A stretch of DNA of 64,000 nucleotides from Micromonospora sp. CCTCC AA 2012012 (GTDB taxonomy: Bacteria; Actinomycetota; Actinomycetes; Mycobacteriales; Micromonosporaceae), in the NCBI RefSeq assembly GCF_040499845.1, contig NZ_CP159342.1, positions 248,001-312,000 on the forward strand, in the 5' to 3' direction. The position numbers and the translations under genes were made by a program. This document shows, in pieces, positions 9,780-17,537 of the stretch. Under the pieces are notes generated by a model. It did not search any database and had not been told where the DNA came from. It saw nothing but the letters and a program-made list of their open reading frames with translations. Every line of letters starts with the position of its first letter. Position 1 is the first letter of the stretch.

Positions 9780-11194
9780 CGTATCAGGACATCTCGGCCA
9801 GCGGCCGTCGTGCGGGGACGAACTCCCCGTACGGCGGCCGTTCGGCTGCCCCCGTACCCCCGCCCGGGCTGCCGCGGCGCGGACCCGGCGGCCGGCGGGC
9901 GCTCGCCGCCCTGTTCTGGCTCGGCCTGGTGGCCGCGGTGCTGCCGTGGTGGTTCGACACCCCGGCCGGCTCGCTCGCCGGCCGCACCGACCTGCTCACC
10001 GCGGCCGGCCGGATCACCGGCCTGGTCGCCGGCTACCTGCTGCTGGTGCAGGTGCTGATGATGAGCCGGGTCGGCGTGCTGGAACGCTGGATCGGTGGGG
10101 AACGCCTCTCCCGGCTGCACCGCGACCTCGGCGCCACCCTGCTCGTCGCGGTGCTCGCCCACCTGTCGCTGATCGTGGTCGGCTACGCCGGGCTGGAGCG
10201 CAAGTCCCTCCTCGGTGAGGTCGGCTCGCTGCTCGGCAACTACGAGGACATGGTCTCCGCCTTCGTCGCCGCCGGGATCCTGCTGACGGTCGGGCTCACT
10301 GGCATCCGGGCGATCCGCACGGTGCTGCCCTACGAACTCTGGTACCACCTGCACCTCACCAGCTACGCCGCGCTGCTGCTCGGCTTCGGCCACCAGTTCA
10401 GCAACGGCGCCCAGCTCTTCGAGCCCGGACCGGTCCGCACCGGCTGGATCGCCGGCTACCTGCTGGTGCTGGCCGCGCTGGTCTGGGGGCGGGTGGTCGC
10501 GCCGCTGCACTTCAACCTCCGGCACCGGCTCCAGGTCGCCGACGTGGTGGCGGAGAGCCCCGACACCATCTCGATCTATCTGACCGGTCGGCGGCTCAAC
10601 CAGATCGACATGCTGGGTGGGCAGTACTTCCGGTGGCGCTTCCTGAACGCCGGCGGCTGGTGGCAGTCGCACCCGTTCTCGCTCTCGGCCGCCACCAACG
10701 GCCGCTGGCTGCGGCTGACCGTCAAGGTGGTCGGCGCGCACACCGCCGACCTGCGCGACCTGCGGCCCGGCACCCGGGTCTGGGCGGAGGGCCCCTCCGG
10801 CACCTTCACCGCCGCGCACCGCACCCGGGAGCGGGCGTTGCTGATCGCCGGGGGCAGCGGCATCGCCCCGCTGCGGGCGATGCTGGAGGAGTTGCCGCCC
10901 GGCGCGGCGCTGATCTATCGCGCGCGCACCCCGGCCGACGTGCTCCTGCACCAGGAGCTGGACTGGCTGGCCCAGGCCCGGCAGACCTCCGTGTGGTACG
11001 TGATCGGTTCCCGCAACGACTCCGGGCCCCGGCAGGTGATGAGCCCCGAGGGGCTGCGCCGGCTGGTGCCCGACGTGACCCGCCGCGACGTCTACCTGTG
11101 CGGGCCGGCCGGGCTGGTCGACGAGGCCGTCCGGGCGCTGCGCCGCACCGGCGTGCCCCGCCGGCAGATCCACCTCGCCACCTTCGAGCTGTAG
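9776..11194 (+). CDS. ferric reductase-like membrane flavocytochrome
   Basis: 472 residues; GTG 9776 overlaps the previous stop. The N-terminal half has about six membrane helices with His residues in the FRD pattern (RLHRDLGATL, VAVLAHLSLIV, LWYHLHLTSY, GFGHQFS), expected to bind two hemes. The C-terminal half is a ferredoxin-NADP reductase-like module: FAD site HPFSLS and NAD(P) site GGSGIAPLRAML, ending with VYLCGPAGLVD. It should move electrons from NAD(P)H across the membrane. The next genes encode an FMN-binding protein and ApbE, so a flavoprotein acceptor is a reasonable inference. Confidence 0.9.
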   Translation: MTYQDISASGRRAGTNSPYGGRSAAPVPPPGLPRRGPGGRRALAALFWLGLVAAVLPWWFDTPAGSLAGRTDLLTAAGRITGLVAGYLLLVQVLMMSRVGVLERWIGGERLSRLHRDLGATLLVAVLAHLSLIVVGYAGLERKSLLGEVGSLLGNYEDMVSAFVAAGILLTVGLTGIRAIRTVLPYELWYHLHLTSYAALLLGFGHQFSNGAQLFEPGPVRTGWIAGYLLVLAALVWGRVVAPLHFNLRHRLQVADVVAESPDTISIYLTGRRLNQIDMLGGQYFRWRFLNAGGWWQSHPFSLSAATNGRWLRLTVKVVGAHTADLRDLRPGTRVWAEGPSGTFTAAHRTRERALLIAGGSGIAPLRAMLEELPPGAALIYRARTPADVLLHQELDWLAQARQTSVWYVIGSRNDSGPRQVMSPEGLRRLVPDVTRRDVYLCGPAGLVDEAVRALRRTGVPRRQIHLATFEL

Positions 11195-11209
11195 AGAGGC
11201 ACTCCCGTC

Positions 11210-11818
11210 ATGCGTCGCGCCGTCCTCGCGATCACCGGCCTGGCCGCCAGCACCACCGCCCTGGTGGTGCTCAAGGGCTCCCCGGGGGCCAGCCAGGTCG
11301 CCCAGGAGCGCCCCGCCGGCCAGGCGCCGGTGGTGCCCGGGGGCACCGTGCCGCCCACGTCGGGGGTCACCCCCACCCCGGGAGCCGCCGCGTCGGCACC
11401 GACCCCGGAGGCGTCCCGGTCGGCCCGGCCGAGCCGGACCCCGACGACGAAGCGGAGCGGCACCGCCCCGGCGACGACAGCCGCACCGAGGACCACCACC
11501 ACCGCCCCGAAGCCGGCCACCCGCACCATCACCGGCCCGGTGGTCAAGTACGGGCAGGACCCGGCCAAGGGGGACGTCTACGGCTCGCTCCAGGTGCGGA
11601 TCACCCTCTCCGGCACCCGGATCGTGGACGCGACGGCCATCGGCATGCCGGTGGGCGGCCAGTCCGGGCTGCGCGCCGACGACGTGCAGGCCCGCTACAG
11701 CGGCACCTCCGGCGAGGTGGTGGCGAAGCAGAGCGCCAACCTGAACACCGTCTCGGGGGCCACCTACACCAGCAACGCCTACAAGCAGTCGCTCCAGGCC
11801 GCGATCGACAAGGCCTGA
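11210..11818 (+). CDS. FMN-binding domain protein, exported
   Basis: 202 residues. An N-terminal signal-like helix (about 3-20) is followed by a long Pro/Thr/Ala linker and a C-terminal FMN_bind domain (~110-202). The covalent flavinylation motif is visible as TVSGATYTS, with T185 the expected phosphoester acceptor of FMN. Modification needs ApbE, which is encoded next. The Shine-Dalgarno-like GAGAGG precedes ATG 11210. It likely carries electrons on the outer face of the membrane, fed by the upstream flavocytochrome. Confidence 0.88.
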   Translation: MRRAVLAITGLAASTTALVVLKGSPGASQVAQERPAGQAPVVPGGTVPPTSGVTPTPGAAASAPTPEASRSARPSRTPTTKRSGTAPATTAAPRTTTTAPKPATRTITGPVVKYGQDPAKGDVYGSLQVRITLSGTRIVDATAIGMPVGGQSGLRADDVQARYSGTSGEVVAKQSANLNTVSGATYTSNAYKQSLQAAIDKA

Positions 11819-11823
11819 CCCGG

Positions 11824-12600
11824 ATGACCCGGCCCGGTCCGTCGGCCCGTCCCGGCCTGCGCCGGGTCGAGCAGGTCATGGGTACGGCGATCAGCCTCGA
11901 CCTGGCCGACGACCTGCCCGCCGCCACGCTGCGGGAGCTGGCCGACGACACCTTCGCCTGGCTGCACGAGGTGGACGCCCGGTTCAGCACCTACCGGGAC
12001 GACAGCGAGGTGTGCCGCCTCGACCGGGGTGAGCTGCCGCTCGCGGACGCCTCCGCCGACCTGCGCACGGTGGTGGAGCGCTGCGCCGACCTGTGGGCCG
12101 CCACCGACGGGTTCTTCGACGCGTACGCCACCGGCCGGTTCGACCCGTCGGGTTACGTCAAGGGCTGGTCGGCGCAGGTCGCCTCGGACCGGCTCCGCGC
12201 CGCCGGGGCGGCCAACCACTGCCTGAACGCCGGCGGTGACGTGCGGGTACGCGGCCGGTCGGCGACCGGTGAACCGTGGCGGATCGGCGTCCGGCACCCC
12301 TGGGACCCGGCCGCCACCTGCCTGGTGCTCACCGGCACCGACCTGGCGGTCGCCACCTCCGGGGTCTACGAGCGCGGCCACCACGTGGTGGATCCCCGCC
12401 GGGGCGTACCGGCGCAGGGTCTGCGCTCGGTCACCGTGGTCGGCGCCGACCTGGGCGTGGCGGACGCGTACGCCACCGCCGCCGTGGCGATGGGGGCCGC
12501 CGGCATCGGTTGGCTGGACCGCCTCCCCGACCACCGCCACGCCGTCGTCACCGACGACGCCCGCCTCCTCACCTCCCGCACCCTCCCCCTCACCGACTGA
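11824..12600 (+). CDS. apbE: FAD:protein FMN transferase (ApbE)
   Basis: 258 residues from ATG 11824, five bases after the FMN-binding gene. The ApbE pattern is complete: VMGTAISLDL at the start, DARFSTYRDDSEVCRLDRG, the DPSGYVKGWSAQ segment, NAGGDVRVRG, and AYATAAVAMG near the C-terminus. The enzyme uses FAD to attach FMN to a Ser/Thr in FMN_bind proteins with Mg2+. There is no obvious signal peptide, so it may act before export of its target. Gene order makes the preceding protein the obvious substrate. Confidence 0.92.
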   Translation: MTRPGPSARPGLRRVEQVMGTAISLDLADDLPAATLRELADDTFAWLHEVDARFSTYRDDSEVCRLDRGELPLADASADLRTVVERCADLWAATDGFFDAYATGRFDPSGYVKGWSAQVASDRLRAAGAANHCLNAGGDVRVRGRSATGEPWRIGVRHPWDPAATCLVLTGTDLAVATSGVYERGHHVVDPRRGVPAQGLRSVTVVGADLGVADAYATAAVAMGAAGIGWLDRLPDHRHAVVTDDARLLTSRTLPLTD

Positions 12601-12662
12601 CCCCGCGCCCGCCCCAGCCTCCCCGGCCCTCCGGGTTTCCCCAGCCCTCCGGCCTCTCCCCG

Positions 12663-12722
12663 GTTGATCATGAGGTTAGCGTCGCTGTGGATCTCCCAGA
12701 GTGACGCTAACTCCATGATCAC
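12663..12722. repeat. imperfect palindrome, likely interspersed repeat or terminator
   Basis: Left arm 12665-12683 (TGATCATGAGGTTAGCGTC) pairs with right arm 12703-12721 with two mismatches. The spacer also folds (TGGATCTCCCA). It lies 60 bp after apbE, so it may end that operon. Similar GATCATG...TTAGCG palindromes are scattered in Micromonosporaceae genomes as far as I recall; I could not check this. Confidence 0.6.
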
Positions 12723-13133
12723 TGGGCCGCGCCGGGTCGGGCGCGGGCCGCGCCGGGTCGGGCCGCGCCGGGCGGAGCGCGAGCCGGGCCGGGTCGGGTC
12801 GGGCGCGGACCGGGCTCGGTGGAGGCCGGGGCCGGGGCCGGGGCCGGGTGGTGCCGGGCCCGGCGGGTGGGAGCGGCGGGGGCGGGTCAGCGTGGGGGGC
12901 GGTAATTGGTGGCGGGGCGGGAGAACGGGGGGCGGGGGCGGCCGGGGCGGGCGCCCGGCGGGCGGGTGCCGGCCCAGCGCCGGAACCGGCGGTGGTGCCG
13001 TGGCGGCTCGGTGCCGTCGGTGTGCCGTGCCGCGTCGTCCCTGGACATCTCTACCCCCGCTCAAGGCGCCGAGCGCGCCGTCACCGGTTCAACGAGGGCG
13101 GCACCGCCGGGGTCGCTGTCGGGCTGCCGTCGT
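12723..13133. other. G-rich intergenic stretch without a supported gene
   Basis: Strong G/C strand asymmetry and simple-sequence runs (GGCCGG repeats around 12829-12848) fill this region. Open frames here are low-complexity by-products of composition. It separates the convergent ApbE and prim-pol-like genes. I see no RNA or conserved motif. Confidence 0.5.
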
Positions 13134-13805
13134 TCACCAGCCGCGCCGGGGCAGCGGGAGATGGCCGGGGAGCAGGTCGGACGTGAGCCGCACCCCGGCC
13201 GCGCGTAACGCGTCGATCAGCGCGTTCTGCACCAGGTACGAGTCGGGCAGCTGCCAGCGGGCCTGCTCCGGGGCGACCACCCAGCGGACCGTCCCCTCGG
13301 GCAGCCGGGTCGGGGGTGCCGCGATCCACGAGCCGGGGCCGTGCCGGACCACGTGGAAGCAGTGCTCCAGCTCGGGGCGGAGCGGGTCGCCGGGGCGGAC
13401 CAGGAACATCCACCGCCCGGTCGGGGTGACCAGCACCGGTCCGCGTACGCCCGTGCCGGCCGGGTGGGTGGCGACGGCGGTCAGCACCCGCCGGCCGAGG
13501 TGGGCCGGGACCTCCAGCACGTCGAAGGCGCGTCCGGTGGGCAGCAGCACCCCGTGCGGTCGGCTGCGCCACCAGGTGGCCACCCGGGCCGGGTCGGTGC
13601 TGGCGGCGTGCTCCCAGTTCTCCAGCGCCGGATGGCAGCCCACGGTGGGACAGCCGGCCCGGCCGCAGACGAAGCGGCTGTTGGCCAGGCAGGCCCCGGG
13701 GGTGACCTGCCAGCCGTGCGCGGCGTAGCGCACCGCCACCCGACGCAGCCGGACCCGCTCCAGGGGCGACAGGTGAGTGACGCGCGGTACGACGTTCCCC
13801 CACAT
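13134..13805 (-). CDS. prim-pol-like (bifunctional DNA primase/polymerase N-terminal) protein
   Basis: 223 residues; ATG 13805 follows GGAGA. The sequence fits the actinobacterial short prim-pol-like family: YAAHGWQVTPGACL, then C-x4-C-x4-C (CGRAGCPTVGC), HPALENWEHAASTDPARV, and GVLLPTGRAFDVLEVP. The family is named after archaeal-type primase-polymerases, but the catalytic acidic triad is not obvious here and the short length suggests a non-replicative role. It is divergent from the XRE/TPR regulator at 14043, a pairing I recall from Streptomyces-type genomes. Confidence 0.75.
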   Translation of the reverse strand: MWGNVVPRVTHLSPLERVRLRRVAVRYAAHGWQVTPGACLANSRFVCGRAGCPTVGCHPALENWEHAASTDPARVATWWRSRPHGVLLPTGRAFDVLEVPAHLGRRVLTAVATHPAGTGVRGPVLVTPTGRWMFLVRPGDPLRPELEHCFHVVRHGPGSWIAAPPTRLPEGTVRWVVAPEQARWQLPDSYLVQNALIDALRAAGVRLTSDLLPGHLPLPRRGW

Positions 13806-13903
13806 GTGTCCGTCTCCTCTCGTCCTGATCGACCGGTTCCCATGTCACACGTCGAGCGCCGTCACTGCCGTAACCCACGGTCGTTGAGTTGACGAACGGC
13901 TCA

Positions 13904-13952
13904 TGCAACTTGCACGAAAACTACGAGGACTGGCTGTACGGCTGACGTACAG
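13904..13952. promoter_or_regulatory. two short palindromes in the divergent intergenic region
   Basis: TGCAA-C-TTGCA (13904-13914) and CTGTACG-gctga-CGTACAG (13934-13952) are perfect inverted repeats between the divergent prim-pol-like and XRE regulator genes. Both are good candidates for binding by the adjacent regulator. There is no direct evidence. Confidence 0.4.
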
Positions 13953-14042
13953 ACTGTGCGACCAGCGAAAACCTGAAGACCTACGGGCAGAGCCGGTCAC
14001 CGACCCGGGGAGCGCCACCGGGGTCGGGGGAGGGACGGGACG

Positions 14043-15269
14043 ATGGACGAGTTGCCCATAGGCCGGCGGGTGGCGTACTGGCGGGGCCGGCGCAAGATGT
14101 CGCAACAGGTCTTCGCCGACCGGTTGGGCAAGTCCAAGAGCTGGGTGGACAAGGTCGAGCGCGGGGTGCGCCGGCTGGACAAGTTCTCCGTCCTCCACGA
14201 GATCGCCGACATCCTCACCGTCGACGTGCAACTGCTGCTCGGCAAGGACCCGGAGCGGCGTACCGACGCGTTGAACTGCATCGACCAGGTCGAGGTCGAG
14301 GAGATCCGGGCCGCCCTGGAGCGGTACGACTCGATGAGCGCGTACTTCGACGCCGCGCCGTACCCGCCGCCGCTGTCCGACATGCGCAAGGCGGTCAACC
14401 ACGCCTGGCTCACCTACCAGTACGGCCGCTACGGCATGCTCACCCGCGCCCTGCCCAAGCTGCTGCGCGACGCCCAGGCCGGCGACGCCGGGTACGGCGG
14501 CGACCAGGCCCGGGAGGCCGCCCACCTGCTCGGGCAGGTCTACCAGATCGCCTCCTCGGTGCTGCGCAAGCTCGGCGAGTGCGACCTGGCCTGGCTGGCC
14601 GCCGACCGCTCGATGGCGGTCGCCCAGCGGGCCGACGACCCGCTGCTGGCCGGCATCGCCACCACCCGGGTCTGCAACGCCCTGGTCGCCATGGGCCGGG
14701 CCCGACCGGCCCTCGAACTCAACGTCACCATCGCCAACCGGCTCGCCCCCGGTGGCGGCAACGACGCCTCCCCGGGCCGGCTCTCGGTCTACGGCATGCT
14801 GCTGCTCCAGGGTGCGATGGCTGCCTCCCGGATCGGCGACTCGGCCACGGTGGACGACCTGCTCACCGGGGCGCAGGAGGCGGCGACGCTGCTCGGCGGC
14901 GACCAGAACCACTACTGGACGTCGTTCGGCCCGACCAACCTGGAGCTGCACCGGGCCGCGGCCGCGGTGGAGCTCGGTGACGGCGGCCGGGCGGTGGAGA
15001 TCCACCACCGGATCTCCGAGCCGGCGTTCAACGCGCTCCTGCCCGAGCGGCGGGCCCACCACCTGCTGGACATCGCCCGTGGCTACACCCAGCTCGGTGA
15101 CGTGGCCAACGCGGGGGAGATGCTGCTGCGCGGCGACCGGCTCGCCCCGTCCGAGATCCGCTGCCGGCCGATCGCCCACGAGGTGATGTCGGACGTGCTC
15201 CGTCGCACACGGGGTGCGCCGCCCGCGCCGATCGCGGAGTTGGCTGAGCACATGGGAGTGGGAGTGTGA
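14043..15269 (+). CDS. XRE-family regulator with TPR-like C-terminus
   Basis: 408 residues. The HTH occupies about residues 8-62 (GRRVAYWRGRRKMSQQVFADRLGKSK is split by the turn; WVDKVERGVRRLDK follows). The remainder is helical with TPR-like Ala/Leu patterns (AAHLLGQVYQIASSVLRKLG and others), as in SARP/AfsR-like and other Streptomyces regulators. The ATG at 14043 follows a purine-rich GGGGGAGGGACGGGACG stretch. It overlaps the flavoprotein gene by GTGA, so the regulator and flavoprotein are co-translated. Confidence 0.85.
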   Translation: MDELPIGRRVAYWRGRRKMSQQVFADRLGKSKSWVDKVERGVRRLDKFSVLHEIADILTVDVQLLLGKDPERRTDALNCIDQVEVEEIRAALERYDSMSAYFDAAPYPPPLSDMRKAVNHAWLTYQYGRYGMLTRALPKLLRDAQAGDAGYGGDQAREAAHLLGQVYQIASSVLRKLGECDLAWLAADRSMAVAQRADDPLLAGIATTRVCNALVAMGRARPALELNVTIANRLAPGGGNDASPGRLSVYGMLLLQGAMAASRIGDSATVDDLLTGAQEAATLLGGDQNHYWTSFGPTNLELHRAAAAVELGDGGRAVEIHHRISEPAFNALLPERRAHHLLDIARGYTQLGDVANAGEMLLRGDRLAPSEIRCRPIAHEVMSDVLRRTRGAPPAPIAELAEHMGVGV

Positions 15270-15829
15270 GCGGGCACCGGCAGGTGCTCTATGTGATCGT
15301 CTGCGGTTCGCCGCTGGCGCGCCAGGTGGGTCGGCTCGTGGAGCTGGCCCAGCAGGACGGTTGGGACGTCTGCGTGGTCACGACGCCGGACGGCGCCAAG
15401 TTCGTGGACCGGACGGCGCTGGCCCGGCAGACCGGCCACCCGGTCCGCAGCCACTACAAGAACCCGGGCGACCCGGACGTGCTGCCCCCGGCGGACGCGA
15501 TGCTGGTCTGCCCGGCGACGTTCAACACGGTCAACAAGTGGGCGGTCGGCATCACCGACACCCTCGCCCTCGGGCTGCTGACCGAGGCGCAGGGCGCGGG
15601 GGTGCCGATCGCCGCGGTGCCGTACACGAATGCGGCGATGGCCACCCACCCGGCGTTCCGGGCGAGCCTGGCCCGGCTGCGGGAGTGGGGGGTGACGGTG
15701 GTCTTCGGTGAGCACGTCGTCCCGTTGCACCCGCCGGGCACCGGCGAACGGCACCAGGACGCCTTCCCCTGGGCCGCCGCCCTGGCGGCCCTGCCCGGCG
15801 TACGCCGTTCCGCCGTCCCGGTCGCCTGA
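15266..15829 (+). CDS. flavoprotein (HFCD/PPC-decarboxylase-like)
   Basis: 187 residues from GTG 15266. The N-terminal strand VLYVIVCGSPLARQVG, the LPPADAMLVCPATFNTVNKWAVGITDTLA core and the PNxA-like PYTNAAMATHPAF match the homo-oligomeric flavin-containing Cys decarboxylase fold, which includes phosphopantothenoylcysteine decarboxylase and epidermin-type EpiD. The catalytic His expected in true decarboxylases is not clear, so the substrate is unknown. It is translationally coupled to the upstream regulator; it may give the regulator redox or metabolite input (inference). Confidence 0.8.
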   Translation: MSGHRQVLYVIVCGSPLARQVGRLVELAQQDGWDVCVVTTPDGAKFVDRTALARQTGHPVRSHYKNPGDPDVLPPADAMLVCPATFNTVNKWAVGITDTLALGLLTEAQGAGVPIAAVPYTNAAMATHPAFRASLARLREWGVTVVFGEHVVPLHPPGTGERHQDAFPWAAALAALPGVRRSAVPVA

Positions 15830-15836
15830 GGTGCGG

Positions 15837-15881
15837 GCGGGGCCCTCGGGTCGGCGCGACTCGCCACACCGCGGGCCCCGC
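15837..15881. terminator. hairpin after flavoprotein gene
   Basis: GCGGGGCCC (15837-15845) pairs with GGGCCCCGC (15873-15881). It lies just after the flavoprotein stop, without a T-run, as usual for GC-rich actinomycete terminators. Confidence 0.5.
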
Positions 15882-15931
15882 TCGTCAACCGAGGGCGTGA
15901 CGCGCGCCCCGCGCCGGTAAGCTGGCCGGCC

Positions 15932-16798
15932 GTGAGGACAACCGCAACCCCGCCCACGGTGGCCGACGTGGTGGCCGTGCTGGACCGCCGCTTCCCACCC
16001 GGCTGGGCGGAGGAGTGGGACCGGGTCGGCCTGGTGCTCGGCGACCCCGCCACCCCGGTACGCCGGATCGCCTGCGTGGTCGACGTGGTGCCGGAGACGG
16101 TCGCCGAGGCGCTGGCCGCCGGGGTCGACATGATCGTCGCGCACCACCCGCTGCTGCTGCGCGGGGTCTCCTCGGTGGCCGCCACGACGTTCAAGGGGCG
16201 GATCGTCCACCAGCTGATCAAGGCCGACGTGGCACTGCACGTGGCCCACACGAACGCCGACGTGGCGAACCCGGGTGTCTCCGACGCCCTCGCCGCCCGG
16301 TTCGGCCTGACCGGGCTGCGCCCGCTGCACCCGCCCCGGTCCGGCTCGCCGGCCGACGGCGAGGGTCGGGGCATCGGCCGGATCGGCGAGCTGCCCACCC
16401 CGATGACCCTCGCGGAGCTGACCCGGCACGCCGCCGCGGTGCTCCCCGTCACGGCCTGGGGAGTTCGCGCCGCCGGGGATCCCGGGCGTATGGTTCGTAC
16501 CCTCGCCGTCAGCGGTGGCTCGGGGGACAGTTTCCTCGCCGAGGCGACCGCCGCCGGGGTCGACGCGTTCCTCACCGCCGACCTGCGTCACCACCCCGCC
16601 GGCGAGCACCTCGCCGCCGGTGGCCCCGCTCTGCTGGACGCCGCCCACTGGGCGACCGAACGACCCTGGTTGGACGACCTGGCCGCCCACCTGCGGGACG
16701 CCCTGGGCGTCGAGACCGTGGTGTCCGACCTGGACACCGACCCGTGGACCGTGCACGCCGTCGCACCCCGTCCCGACGACAAGGAGCCCCGCCCGTGA
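15932..16798 (+). CDS. Nif3-like dinuclear metal centre protein
   Basis: 288 residues from GTG 15932. It has the NIF3/DUF34 pattern: EEWDRVGLVLGD, DMIVAHHPLLLRGV, ALHVAHTNADVANPGVSD, and a C-terminal DAFLTADLRHHPAGEH. The His/Asp/Glu residues would hold two metal ions; the family is often annotated as GTP cyclohydrolase I type 2, without good proof. It is followed by the zinc-ribbon protein (GTGA overlap) and RNase HI/phosphatase, the order also found around Rv2230c-Rv2228c in M. tuberculosis. Confidence 0.88.
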   Translation: MRTTATPPTVADVVAVLDRRFPPGWAEEWDRVGLVLGDPATPVRRIACVVDVVPETVAEALAAGVDMIVAHHPLLLRGVSSVAATTFKGRIVHQLIKADVALHVAHTNADVANPGVSDALAARFGLTGLRPLHPPRSGSPADGEGRGIGRIGELPTPMTLAELTRHAAAVLPVTAWGVRAAGDPGRMVRTLAVSGGSGDSFLAEATAAGVDAFLTADLRHHPAGEHLAAGGPALLDAAHWATERPWLDDLAAHLRDALGVETVVSDLDTDPWTVHAVAPRPDDKEPRP

Positions 16799-17532
16799 AG
16801 GCTGACCCGAAGGTCCAGCGCCGCCTGCTCGACCTCCAGTCGATCGACACCGCCCTCGCCCAGCTGGCCCACCGCCGCCGGACGCTGCCCGAGCGGGCCG
16901 AGCTGGAGGCCCTCGCCCGGGACCTCTCCGCGCTGGAGGACGAGCGGGTCCGCGCCCAGGTCGCCGTCGACGACCTGGACCGGGACATCACCCGGCTGGA
17001 GAAGGACGTCGAGCAGGTCCGGGCGCGCAAGAGCAAGGACGAGAACCGCCTGGCCGGCGGCGGCATCCCGGCGCGGGAGCAGGAGGCGCTCCAGCACGAG
17101 CTGGCGTCGCTGAACCGCCGGCAGGGCGACCTGGAGGACGCCGAGCTGGAGCTGATGGAGCAGCGGGAGACCGCGCAGGGCGTCCTCGACGGGGTCGAGC
17201 GGCGGATCGCCGAGGCCCGGGAGCGGCGCGCCGCCACCGAGCAGCGCCGGGACGACAGCCTCGCCGAGATCGCCCGTGAGGAGGAGTTCAAGCGCTCCGC
17301 CCGCCAGCCGCTCGCCGGTGATCTCCCGACCGACCTGGTCGGCCTCTACGACAAGATCCGCGAGGACACCGGGCTCGGCGCGGCGCTGCTCACCGGGGCC
17401 CGCTGCGGCGGGTGCCGGCTGGAACTCTCCGGCGCGGACCTGGCCCGGATCCGCAAGGCCGCCCCGGACGACGTGGTCCGCTGCGAGGAGTGCCGACGGA
17501 TCATGGTGCGTACCAACGAGTCGGGCCTGTAG
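16795..17532 (+). CDS. coiled-coil protein with C-terminal C4 zinc ribbon
   Basis: 245 residues from GTG 16795, overlapping the Nif3 stop. Residues ~15-175 form a long charged coiled coil. The C-terminus holds CGGC ... CEEC (about residues 204-234), a C4 zinc ribbon. This is the CT398/Rv2229c type, thought to bind nucleic acid or act as a chaperone-like adaptor. Five bases separate it from the RNase HI gene. Confidence 0.88.
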   Translation: MKADPKVQRRLLDLQSIDTALAQLAHRRRTLPERAELEALARDLSALEDERVRAQVAVDDLDRDITRLEKDVEQVRARKSKDENRLAGGGIPAREQEALQHELASLNRRQGDLEDAELELMEQRETAQGVLDGVERRIAEARERRAATEQRRDDSLAEIAREEEFKRSARQPLAGDLPTDLVGLYDKIREDTGLGAALLTGARCGGCRLELSGADLARIRKAAPDDVVRCEECRRIMVRTNESGL

Positions 17533-17537
17533 TCGCC

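Noticed and set aside
12723..13133. genes in the G-rich intergenic region
   Set aside because: All frames are simple-sequence Gly/Arg/Pro strings with no ribosome site or family pattern.
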